Of a DNA stretch of 8,288 bases, positions 1 through 6,039 are shown in pieces. Source of the DNA: Thermodesulfobacteriota bacterium (GTDB lineage: Bacteria > Desulfobacterota > DSM-4660 > Desulfatiglandales > HGW-15); assembly GCA_025454125.1 (NCBI GenBank), contig JALOPA010000055.1, positions 1 to 8,288 of the forward strand, given 5' to 3'. The position numbers were made by a program, and so were the translations under genes. The notes beneath the pieces are model-generated. The model saw only the letters and a list, made by a program, of their open reading frames with translations, was not told where the DNA came from and made no database searches. How positions within the stretch are numbered: position 1 is the stretch's first letter; each line of letters opens with the position of its first letter.

Positions 1-230
1 AAGGAATTTGCGGAGAGCACCCGGTGTTTTCCAAAGACGGGTTGGTGCTCTCCATTCCGGATGCCATCAGCAAGGTCCTCGAGAAGAGATACTTGAAGGA
101 CCAAAAGCCCACGACCCGCAAGTACGCGAACAGCCTTCTCGGGGAGACCTGCCCCGAGTGCGGCCAGACCGTCAGCTTTGAAGAGGGGTGCATGACCTGC
201 CACTTTTGCGGGTTCACCAAATGCGGATAG
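1..230 (+). CDS. nrdJ: Class II (B12-dependent) ribonucleotide reductase, C-terminal end (partial)
   Basis: The reading frame is open from the left edge (first full codon at position 3) to the TAG at 228-230, so only the last 75 or so codons are present and the true start lies outside the window. The visible protein runs GICGEHPVFSKDG, then LSIPDAISKVLEKRY, and ends in a cysteine-rich tail: CPECG, about nine residues, then EEGCMTCHFCGFTKCG. This spacing (CxxC, then CxxCxxC and a last C) is the zinc-finger-like tail of long adenosylcobalamin-dependent ribonucleoside-diphosphate reductases. In that family the full enzyme reduces ribonucleotides to deoxyribonucleotides without needing oxygen, and the tail cysteines are thought to bind metal and/or re-reduce the active site; here the assignment rests on the tail alone. 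No clear terminator follows; a 5-bp inverted repeat (232-236/261-265) is too weak to call. Another zinc-ribbon protein is possible but fits the IPDAI..VLE segment less well. Confidence 0.75.
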   Translation, partial: GICGEHPVFSKDGLVLSIPDAISKVLEKRYLKDQKPTTRKYANSLLGETCPECGQTVSFEEGCMTCHFCGFTKCG

Positions 231-317
231 AGCCGTGTCTTAAAAGTTTCGTCCTGAAAAACGGCAACTCGAGATGCTTGGATAATGCGCACCGTTTGAC
301 AAAACCTCCGAAGACAC

Positions 318-475
318 GGAAATCCGAAATCCGAAAATCGAAACTCGAAACAAACCCAAATGCCAGAAGGCAAATGACCAAAACACAATGACCATGGCCT
401 TGTCCTCCTGACGTTGTTTTGAATTTTGAACATTGGTTCTTTGATATTGTTTCGGATTGCTCGAAATGGCCGGAA
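318..475. repeat. Imperfect palindromic intergenic element
   Basis: The left part (about 318-391) and the right part (about 413-475) are imperfect inverted copies. The right part read on the minus strand gives, in order, caatcc, gaaacaa, tcaaag, accaatg and ttcaaaa. The left part gives aaatccg, gaaacaa, ccaaatg, gaccaaaac in nearly the same order. The centre (392-412) is GC-richer. The arms are too diverged for a stable simple hairpin, which suggests a decayed or fast-evolving dispersed element rather than a terminator. It fills most of the spacer between the ribonucleotide reductase gene and hsp20. Confidence 0.55.
319..353. repeat. Degenerate 7-bp tandem repeat (GAAATCC-type, five units)
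   Basis: Five consecutive heptamers can be read: gaaatcc (319-325), gaaatcc (326-332), gaaaatc (333-339), gaaactc (340-346) and gaaacaa (347-353). The first two are identical and the rest drift. The array sits at the left edge of a larger imperfect palindrome (about 318-475). It has no coding sense, and its AT-rich composition differs from the GC-rich genes around it. Short heptameric repeats of this look are dispersed between genes in several bacterial groups; whether this one is dispersed in its own genome cannot be judged from one copy. Confidence 0.7.
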
Positions 476-538
476 ATCAAACTGCCAAAAAGCGACAAAC
501 AGCCATGGGCGCAGGATGCCAAGCGTTAGCACCAGAGG

Positions 539-576
539 GTTGACACACGGCCTCTTGTGATTACATTTTTGTCAAC
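539..576. promoter_or_regulatory. Inverted repeat bracketing the hsp20 promoter (possible operator)
   Basis: gttgaca (539-545) and tgtcaac (570-576) are exact reverse complements of each other, separated by 24 bp. The left arm overlaps the -35 hexamer and the right arm overlaps the expected start point. Arms placed this way could serve a dimeric repressor, but the match is only 7 bp and chance is possible. It does not match the CIRCE element bound by HrcA. Confidence 0.3.
540..567 (+). promoter_or_regulatory. Sigma70-like promoter for the hsp20 gene
   Basis: TTGACA at 540-545 is a perfect -35 hexamer. After a 16-bp spacer comes TACATT at 562-567 (4 of 6 matches to TATAAT). Transcription would begin near 574, leaving a leader of about 35 nt that includes the strong Shine-Dalgarno sequence AGAAAGGAGG (591-600) before the ATG at 609. 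No convincing sigma32-type element was seen. Confidence 0.5.
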
Positions 577-608
577 AGTTTGATTCTGTCAGAAAGGAGG
601 ATAAAGCC

Positions 609-1055
609 ATGACACTATCACTGAGCAGAGCGTTCCGAAGACCGTCTTGGATGACTCCTTATGGCATGGAAGGAATGGGCGATGTATTTTTCGACCGCCT
701 CTGGCCGGAATGGAGGAGGGATGAGGGTGAGGAGTGGACGCCTGCCGTCAACTTCTTTGAGAAAGACGGCAAGTATCATGTCACCGCAGACCTTCCCGGA
801 CTCAATAAGGACGATATCTCCGTCACCTTTGAAGACGGTATGATTACGATCAGCGGAAAAAAAGAGTCTTCGAAAGAAGAAAAGGACGCCGACTACTACA
901 TGAAGGAAACGCGGTATGGATCTTTTTCCCGGTCCTTCAAGGTCCCAGGAGAAGTCCATGCGGACAAGGTTGAAGCGACCTACAAGGACGGGGTCTTGAC
1001 GGTCATTCTTCCCAAGAGCGAAGAGTCGAGCGCAAAGAAAATCGAAGTGCACTAA
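609..1055 (+). CDS. Hsp20 / alpha-crystallin family small heat-shock protein
   Basis: This is a 148-residue protein, the usual length for bacterial small heat-shock proteins. The family are ATP-independent cytoplasmic chaperones that form oligomers and hold unfolding proteins for later refolding by DnaK/ClpB. The N-terminal arm (about 1-42) is Trp/Phe/Met-rich. The alpha-crystallin domain (about 43-136) begins with TPAVNFFE, carries the ADLPGL motif (60-65) and ends with the conserved GVLTVILPK strand (128-136). The short tail has an I-x-V motif (IEV, 145-147), which docks neighbouring subunits in this family. The start is fixed by AGAAAGGAGG eight bases upstream of the ATG. The gene stands alone between its own promoter (540-567) and a strong terminator (1083-1116), so it is probably monocistronic. 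Heat control is likely from the family, but no classic heat-shock operator was identified. Confidence 0.95.
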   Translation: MTLSLSRAFRRPSWMTPYGMEGMGDVFFDRLWPEWRRDEGEEWTPAVNFFEKDGKYHVTADLPGLNKDDISVTFEDGMITISGKKESSKEEKDADYYMKETRYGSFSRSFKVPGEVHADKVEATYKDGVLTVILPKSEESSAKKIEVH

Positions 1056-1082
1056 GACGGTCTTTGATCCGGAGTAGCGACG

Positions 1083-1116
1083 AGGGCCGACCCCAAGGGG
1101 TCGGCCCTTTTGTTTT
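1083..1116 (+). terminator. Rho-independent terminator after hsp20
   Basis: agggccgacccc (1083-1094) pairs perfectly with ggggtcggccct (1097-1108), giving 11-12 GC-rich base pairs around a tiny loop. It is followed directly by the T-rich run tttgtttt (1109-1116). It begins 28 nt after the hsp20 stop codon and separates that gene from the ATPase gene. Confidence 0.93.
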
Positions 1117-1121
1117 GAATG

Positions 1122-1142
1122 CCGGCTTTTCGCTTCAGCCGG
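1122..1142 (+). other. Short stem-loop ahead of the ATPase gene
   Basis: ccggct (1122-1127) and agccgg (1137-1142) form a 6-bp perfect stem with a 9-nt loop, just after the hsp20 terminator. A pyrimidine-rich stretch (ccttttctttt) follows about 6 nt later, so this may be a back-up terminator or a leader hairpin. I could not find a convincing promoter for the ATPase gene in the remaining 1117-1190. Confidence 0.35.
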
Positions 1143-1210
1143 GAGAGCCTTTTCTTTTGGTCGAAAAAAGGGTAGGAAGGACTTGGACCTGAAAAAGGGA
1201 GGGACCGTCG

Positions 1211-3658
1211 ATGAAGAAGAAGACAGCAAAGGATCAGGGCTTTGAAGGCCTGGGCGTTTTCTACCTTGGCCGTCTTTACGATCTGAAGGCGAGAAAAGGC
1301 AGGGAAGAGCTCTTTCTGTATGATTCGAAGGATCTCGTCACCCACGCCGTTTGCGTTGGAATGACCGGGAGCGGCAAAACGGGGTTGTGCATCAGCCTCC
1401 TGGAAGAAGCGGCCATTGACGGGATTCCCGCCCTCGTGATTGATCCCAAAGGGGACCTGGGCAACCTCATGCTCACGTTCCCGGATTTGAAACCTGAGGA
1501 CTTCGCTCCTTGGATCCACCTGGAGGAGGCGCAAAGAAAAGGCCTTTCACCGGAGGAGTTTGCCCGACAGCAGGCAGCGCTTTGGGAGAAAGGGCTTGCG
1601 GACTGGGGGCAGGACAAAGAGAGGATCCGGCGTTTACGCGAGGCTGTGGACGTTGCGATCTACACGCCGGGAAGCGCCGCTGGCCTGCCCGTTTCCGTTC
1701 TGAGCTCCTTTGCAAAGCCGCAGGCCATGGGCGACCCGGATCTGCTTCAGGAGTACATCAGCAACACGACGACAAGCCTCCTCAGCCTCCTCGGCATCCA
1801 GGCCGACCCGATCCGCAGCAAGGAGCACATTCTGATCGCGAATGTCCTCTCAGCGGTTTGGGCCAAGGGGCAGGGTCTCGACATGCCCGGGCTGATCCAG
1901 CTTATCCAGAACCCGCCCCTGACCAAGGTCGGAGTTTTCGACCTGGAATCCTTTTATCCTTCAAAGGAACGCTACGAGCTGGCCATGAGCCTGAACAACC
2001 TTCTCGCATCGCCGGGATTCCAGTCGTGGATGGAAGGGGACCCTTTGGACATGCAACGGTTCCTCTACACTCCTGAGGGGAAACCGCGAATCGCGATTTT
2101 CTCCATTGCCCATCTCAGGGATCAGGAACGCATGTTCTTTGTCTCCCTTCTTCTCAACCAGGTGCTGGGGTGGATGCGGAAGCTGCCTGGGACCACGAGC
2201 CTGCGGGCTATGGTCTACATGGACGAGATCTTCGGTTACTTTCCTCCGGTCGCCAACCCTCCGTCCAAGCAGCCCCTTCTCACCCTTCTCAAACAGGCAA
2301 GAGCGTTCGGCGTCGGGGTGGTTCTGGCGACCCAGAACCCGGTGGACCTCGACTACAAGGGCCTGTCGAACGCAGGCACATGGTTCATCGGACGCCTTCA
2401 GACCGAAAGGGACAAGGAACGGGTTCTGGAAGGCCTCGAAGGGGCTGCGGCCGGCAGGGGAAAGAGTTTTGGACGGGCAGAGATGGACAAGTGGATTGCA
2501 GGGTTGGGAAACCGCGTTTTTCTGGTGAACAATGTTCACGAAGACAGGCCGGAGATCTTCGAGACCCGATGGGCCCTGTCTTACCTGGCAGGCCCTTTGA
2601 CCAGAAACCAGATCAAGCGCCTGATCGATCCCCTCAAGCAGAGCCCTGCCCCGTTTGCACCTGAGCCGACCCCCTCGGTCAGAGAAGAAAAACGTGAGGA
2701 GCGCAGGCTTCAGGACCGGCAACCCGCGCTTCAGCCGGAGATTCCTCAATACTTTGTTCCTGTGAGGGGAAGACAACTGAGCGGTGGATCCCTGATGTAC
2801 TGCCCGGCCGTGTTCGCGGAAGCGGAGGTCCGGTTTTCAGATGCGAAAAAGGGTTTTGACAGCGTGCGGAGCGTCCCTGTTCTCACCCCCGTGCAAGATG
2901 CGGCAGTCCCTGTGAACTGGGACGAAGGGGAGGAGACCGGAGTGGCCGCCAAAGATCTCGAACCCGCTCCATGGGGCAGTGCCGAATTTGCGGAGCTCCC
3001 GGCCGTGGCGACCAAAGCGAAAACCTATGAAGAGTGGCGCAAGGATTTTGCCGCCTGGGTGTACAGAACCCAATCCCTGGAAGCGTATCACAGCCCCGGC
3101 CTCAAAGTTTTTTCACAGCCCAATGAATCCGAAGGAGAGTTTCGAATCCGCCTCCAGCAGGCAAGCCGGGAGCAGCGCGATCAGCTCTTGGAGGGGCTCC
3201 GCAAGAAATACGCGCCCAAAATCGCAGCGCTCCAGGAAAGAATCCGGAGGGCGGAGCAGGCGGTGGCCCGAGAGTCCGAGCAGGTGAAGCAGCAGGGCGT
3301 CCAGACGGTCATTTCCATAGGGGCAACCCTCCTCGGCGCCTTTCTGGGGAGAAAAACCGTGAGCACCTCGACCCTGGGCCGAGCGACCACTGCGGCGCGC
3401 GGAGCCGGCCGCGTGCTCAAAGAGCGGCAGGATGTGGGACGAGCGCAGGAGAATGTCGAGGCGCTGCAACAGCAGCTGGCTGATCTTGAAGCCGAATTCA
3501 AAGCCGAAGCAGAGTCCGCCGTTTTGCCGGGAGGGGAGACCGTAGATAAAATCAGCATCAAGCCCACCAAGCAGAACATTTCAGTCAAGTTGGTCGTTCT
3601 GGCTTGGGTTCCCTGGTGGAAGACCGCCGCAGGGGAGAGAATTCCGGCCTGGAAATAG
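1211..3658 (+). CDS. HerA/DUF87-type P-loop ATPase with C-terminal coiled coil
   Basis: This 815-residue protein has a HerA-FtsK-like ATPase core. Walker A is GMTGSGKT (50-57). It is followed by IDPKGDLGN (77-85), a segment typical of HerA/VirB4/TraG ATPases. Walker B is MVYMDE (334-339, acidic pair D338-E339), then ATQNP (373-377), and an arginine-finger candidate region GRLQTERDK (394-402). HerA-type ATPases are ring motors that move DNA; in archaea HerA works with the nuclease NurA, but no nuclease gene is adjacent here. From about 480 on, a Pro-rich linker leads to a less conserved domain, then charged coiled-coil segments (about 655-692 and 733-775). These flank a Gly/Ala-rich hydrophobic stretch (about 697-711, VISIGATLLGAFLG) that could contact a membrane. 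The ATG is preceded by the Shine-Dalgarno run aaagggaggg (1194-1203). I recognise it as a widespread but functionally uncharacterised ATPase family, so its substrate is unknown. It is convergent with the next gene and not obviously in an operon. Confidence 0.88.
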   Translation: MKKKTAKDQGFEGLGVFYLGRLYDLKARKGREELFLYDSKDLVTHAVCVGMTGSGKTGLCISLLEEAAIDGIPALVIDPKGDLGNLMLTFPDLKPEDFAPWIHLEEAQRKGLSPEEFARQQAALWEKGLADWGQDKERIRRLREAVDVAIYTPGSAAGLPVSVLSSFAKPQAMGDPDLLQEYISNTTTSLLSLLGIQADPIRSKEHILIANVLSAVWAKGQGLDMPGLIQLIQNPPLTKVGVFDLESFYPSKERYELAMSLNNLLASPGFQSWMEGDPLDMQRFLYTPEGKPRIAIFSIAHLRDQERMFFVSLLLNQVLGWMRKLPGTTSLRAMVYMDEIFGYFPPVANPPSKQPLLTLLKQARAFGVGVVLATQNPVDLDYKGLSNAGTWFIGRLQTERDKERVLEGLEGAAAGRGKSFGRAEMDKWIAGLGNRVFLVNNVHEDRPEIFETRWALSYLAGPLTRNQIKRLIDPLKQSPAPFAPEPTPSVREEKREERRLQDRQPALQPEIPQYFVPVRGRQLSGGSLMYCPAVFAEAEVRFSDAKKGFDSVRSVPVLTPVQDAAVPVNWDEGEETGVAAKDLEPAPWGSAEFAELPAVATKAKTYEEWRKDFAAWVYRTQSLEAYHSPGLKVFSQPNESEGEFRIRLQQASREQRDQLLEGLRKKYAPKIAALQERIRRAEQAVARESEQVKQQGVQTVISIGATLLGAFLGRKTVSTSTLGRATTAARGAGRVLKERQDVGRAQENVEALQQQLADLEAEFKAEAESAVLPGGETVDKISIKPTKQNISVKLVVLAWVPWWKTAAGERIPAWK

Positions 3659-3662
3659 TAAC

Positions 3663-3736
3663 GAGTGCTGAGGACTGAGGACTGAGCACAATCAAGAATA
3701 GATCTGTTTTCGAAATTCACTCAGTCCTCATCACTC
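3663..3736. repeat. Long inverted repeat at the convergent gene junction
   Basis: Positions 3663-3679 and 3720-3736 are inverted copies matching at 16 of 17 positions, with a 40-nt AT-rich loop. The left arm extends into a repeat of the heptamer gaggact (3670-3676 and 3677-3683). Further partial copies of the same theme (gactcagtcctg) continue to about 3750. It lies between the stop codons of two converging genes, so it could act as a two-way transcription barrier, although there is no U-tract in either direction. It may instead be one copy of a dispersed intergenic repeat. Confidence 0.6.
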
Positions 3737-3780
3737 ATGACTCAGTCCTGCTTCTGATCACGAGGGACGCGGACTCAGCG

Positions 3781-3794
3781 CCTAGCCCGCTAGG
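3781..3794. repeat. Small palindrome overlapping the DUF1847 stop codon
   Basis: cctagc (3781-3786) and gctagg (3789-3794) form a perfect 6-bp inverted repeat with a 2-nt centre; the TAG stop of the minus-strand gene (3790-3792) lies inside the right arm. It is too short to call a terminator, and CTAG-containing palindromes can simply be chance. Confidence 0.3.
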
Positions 3795-4482
3795 GATTCT
3801 TGAGCCTTTGGTAGTAGGTTCCCGACAGGTAAATGGCGGCAAGAGGGTTGTGGCCGGTCACGCGGTCTTTGACCGCCAGCACGGTTGTGGGAGCCTCTGC
3901 GAACTTGAAGAACAGGGAATCGTGTCCCACGCACAGGCCGAGAAGAATGTTAAACTCAGCCTTTTCGTGGTTGAGCAGCTTGGCCTGGTAAATGGGGTTG
4001 CACATGGATTCCGGTTTGCCCTGGTAGATCTTGTGTTCCTCCTCGAGTCCGAGGGTCTCCTTCGGTGTTCTTCCTGCTTTGCAGAGCACCGAGATGACCT
4101 CGAAGCCTTTCTGCTTGAGGATCTCCTCCACCACGGCGGCTTCCTTGGCCAGGCCGAGGCAGAAAGCTAGGCCCAATCGCTTATAACCCATTCTTTCGGC
4201 AAACTCGCAGATTTCAACGATGCGGGTCTTCGTGGGCTGCATCACGTAAGGCCGCTCATGTCGATTGGCGTAACACTCCGCCTCCTGTATGGAGGCCTGC
4301 CGGGCAAACTCCAGCACTTGGGCGCTTTCATACTCTTTGTTTGAGTCCGCGAGCACCTTCTTGCGGCTATAGGTCGGACAGCCTTTCGAGGGTTTTCCTG
4401 CCTCGCTCACGCACGCCCTGTCAAAGGTCGGCAGAGCGCAGGCGGCACAGGACGGAATCGTAGCGGGGCGCTTTTTTTTCAT
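3790..4482 (-). CDS. DUF1847 family cysteine-rich protein
   Basis: This is a 230-residue protein of the DUF1847 family, which has no established function and is often listed as a putative metal-binding protein. It has ten cysteines. The N-terminal group follows C12-x2-C15-x8-C24-x10-C35-P; others are at 70, 92, 108, 134, 161 and 184. The hallmark C-terminal half is LGLCVGHDSLFFKF followed by the LAVKDRVTGHNPLAAIYL block (about 181-220). There is no signal peptide or membrane segment, so it is probably cytoplasmic. The Cys/His content suggests bound metal or an iron-sulfur centre, which is inference. I chose the ATG at 4482 over a TTG one codon upstream (4485), because the ATG overlaps the upstream flotillin stop codon as TGATG. 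This overlap implies translational coupling, since only a weak purine-rich ribosome site (gaagaaagaag) precedes it. It is the last gene of the NfeD-flotillin unit. Confidence 0.85.
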   Translation of the reverse strand: MKKKRPATIPSCAACALPTFDRACVSEAGKPSKGCPTYSRKKVLADSNKEYESAQVLEFARQASIQEAECYANRHERPYVMQPTKTRIVEICEFAERMGYKRLGLAFCLGLAKEAAVVEEILKQKGFEVISVLCKAGRTPKETLGLEEEHKIYQGKPESMCNPIYQAKLLNHEKAEFNILLGLCVGHDSLFFKFAEAPTTVLAVKDRVTGHNPLAAIYLSGTYYQRLKNP

Positions 4483-6017
4483 CAAGAGTCTTCTTTCTTC
4501 GATATCTCATCCTTCGGTTTCATCTCGCCCAGATAGGCGGGCAGTTCGAGGCCTGCCATCTTGGCGATCTCATGGAGGGGCGGAAGGCTCTTGATCAGGC
4601 CGGAGAGAAAATTGGACGTCGCAGCGCCGTTGCCGGAATCCCAAACCGTAACCTTGTCGATCTTCAGATTCTTGATGGCTTCCACCTGCAGGGTGACGAT
4701 CTCTTGGATTTTCTCGATCATGAGAAGAGTTGCCGCTGCCTTGGCGTCGCCCTCGCAGCTCTTGACCAGATCGGAATAACCGGCGGCCTTGCTTTCCAGA
4801 ACCTGCTTGAGTCCCCGGGCTTCCGCTTCATACCTCATGAGAATCGCATCGGCCTGGCCTTTGGCCTCTCGCCGGGTTTTCTCCGCTTCTGCCTCGGCGG
4901 CAATCTCGATTTTGCGTTTTCCAATTTCCTGCTGAACCACCTCTTCTGCATTCAGACGTTCGATCTCGGCCTTGTACTGAGCCTTCTGGATTTCCGCCAC
5001 CGCTTCACGCTTCGCCACTTCGCCGATCTTGAGGGCGTTCGCCTGTTTGACGGCAAGCTGCGCGTTTGCGTCGGCGATATCCGCCTTGGACGTGTTTTCG
5101 CCTGTCACGGCCTCGGCTTCTTGTTTCTGAACGTAGACCCGTTTGTCCGCCTCGGCGCGTTTCTTCCCTTTATCTGCCTCAGCAACATTTTCAGCGACCC
5201 GGATCTCCTTTTCTTTGTTGGCCAGGGCTTCTCCAATCGTGGCCGTGGTCTCCTGCTGCTGGATGTAGACGCGCCGGTCTGCTTCGGCCTTCTTCTTGCC
5301 CTTTTCCGCTTCCGCCACATTAGCGGCCACGCTGATTTCTTTTTCCCGGGTGGCCTGGGCCTGGCCGATGGCGCCGATCTTGTCCTGATCCGCCACGTCG
5401 ATTTTCGCCTTGTTGATCGCCTCGGCGGCGGCCTTTTTTCCTATGCTCTCGATGTAATCCGACTCATCGGTGATGTCGGTGATGTTCACGTTGATGAGAT
5501 AGAGGCCTATCTTGTTCAACTCCGGTGAAACGTTTTTCCGGATCGACTCCAGAAAACTCTCTCGGTCCTGGTTGATCTGTTCAATGGTCAAGGAGGCGAC
5601 CGTGAGCCTGAGCTGGCCGAAAATGATCTCTTTGGCCATCTCCTCTATCTCTTCCTGCCTGAGATGCAGGAGCCGTTCTGCGGCGCTGGTCATGACGCCG
5701 GGTTCGGTGCTGATGCCCACGGTGAAGGTGCTCGGCACATTGATGCGGATGTTCTGAAGAGAAAGGGCTCTTTGCAGGGGAATGCTGATGGTCATGGGCG
5801 TGAGGTCCATGTAAGCATAATCCTGGATGAGGGGCCAAATGAAGGCGCCTCCGCCGTGAATACACCTTGCAGATTGGCCTTGGCCCACTTTCCCGTAAAT
5901 CACGAGGATTTTGTCTGAAGGACAGCGTTTGTAGCGGGATGCCAGAAAGACGACGGTGGAGAGCACCAAAATGGCAAAAGCGATAATAGCTACAGCCCAA
6001 AGCCCGATCACGTCCAT
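4482..6017 (-). CDS. Flotillin-family SPFH domain membrane protein
   Basis: This 511-residue protein has the layout of bacterial flotillins. An N-terminal membrane segment (about 4-26) precedes the SPFH/band-7 domain (about 33-200), which carries the flotillin signature GGGAFIWPLIQDYAYMDL near 55-72. A long Ala/Glu/Lys-rich coiled coil (about 195-405) follows, then a C-terminal oligomerisation region including VTVWDSGNG (456-464) and a hydrophobic FLSGLIKSLPPL stretch. Flotillins assemble into large membrane scaffolds that organise lipid microdomains and protein complexes. The coiled coil holds a tandem 44-residue duplication (224-267 and 268-311). The start is fixed by aggaggg ending 6 bases upstream of the ATG. 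The gene begins 22 nt after the NfeD-like gene, its standard partner, as in the Bacillus yuaF-floT pair, and it ends by overlapping the DUF1847 start. Closest named relatives are FloT/YuaG and YqiK; I cannot choose between them, so no symbol is given. Confidence 0.93.
   Translation of the reverse strand: MDVIGLWAVAIIAFAILVLSTVVFLASRYKRCPSDKILVIYGKVGQGQSARCIHGGGAFIWPLIQDYAYMDLTPMTISIPLQRALSLQNIRINVPSTFTVGISTEPGVMTSAAERLLHLRQEEIEEMAKEIIFGQLRLTVASLTIEQINQDRESFLESIRKNVSPELNKIGLYLINVNITDITDESDYIESIGKKAAAEAINKAKIDVADQDKIGAIGQAQATREKEISVAANVAEAEKGKKKAEADRRVYIQQQETTATIGEALANKEKEIRVAENVAEADKGKKRAEADKRVYVQKQEAEAVTGENTSKADIADANAQLAVKQANALKIGEVAKREAVAEIQKAQYKAEIERLNAEEVVQQEIGKRKIEIAAEAEAEKTRREAKGQADAILMRYEAEARGLKQVLESKAAGYSDLVKSCEGDAKAAATLLMIEKIQEIVTLQVEAIKNLKIDKVTVWDSGNGAATSNFLSGLIKSLPPLHEIAKMAGLELPAYLGEMKPKDEISKKEDS
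5085..5348 (-). repeat. Tandem 44-codon duplication inside the flotillin coiled coil
   Basis: Residues 224-267 (5217-5348) and 268-311 (5085-5216) align without gaps over the first ~35 positions. Examples are REKEISVAANVAEAEKGKKK against KEKEIRVAENVAEADKGKKR, and AEADRRVYIQQQE against AEADKRVYVQKQE. The last part diverges. The DNA copies differ at many positions, so the duplication is old rather than a recent slip. Weak similarity (IGAIGQA before the first unit, ATIGEA before the second) hints at a further decayed unit upstream. Confidence 0.8.
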
Positions 6018-6039
6018 GGTTTCCCTCCTGATTCAAAGG

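Noticed and set aside
232..265. gccgt/acggc hairpin as terminator of the ribonucleotide reductase gene
   Set aside because: The 5-bp stem with a 24-nt loop and no T-run is too weak to support a terminator call.
526..552. TTAGCAC upstream of hsp20 as half of a CIRCE (HrcA) operator
   Set aside because: The expected GAGTGCTAA partner nine bases on is absent (the bases there are cacacggcc), so only a chance half-site remains.
618..1229. Long minus-strand open frame opposite hsp20
   Set aside because: It is antisense to a well-supported Hsp20 gene, has no ribosome site, and its translation (Arg/Ser/Phe-rich, low complexity) resembles no protein family; it is a shadow frame.
1961..2776. 271-codon minus-strand open frame inside the ATPase gene
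   Set aside because: It lies antisense to conserved Walker motifs, lacks a ribosome site and has shadow-like composition.
1211..3658. HerA-type ATPase as part of a HerA-nuclease or SIR2-HerA defence system
   Set aside because: No nuclease, SIR2 or other effector gene lies beside it; neighbours are hsp20 (separated by a strong terminator) and a convergent operon.
4572..5528. 318-codon plus-strand open frame inside the flotillin gene
   Set aside because: The Ala/Glu/Lys-rich coiled coil codons read backwards give a long stop-free frame; the Leu/Phe/Gly/His-rich product is the expected artefact.
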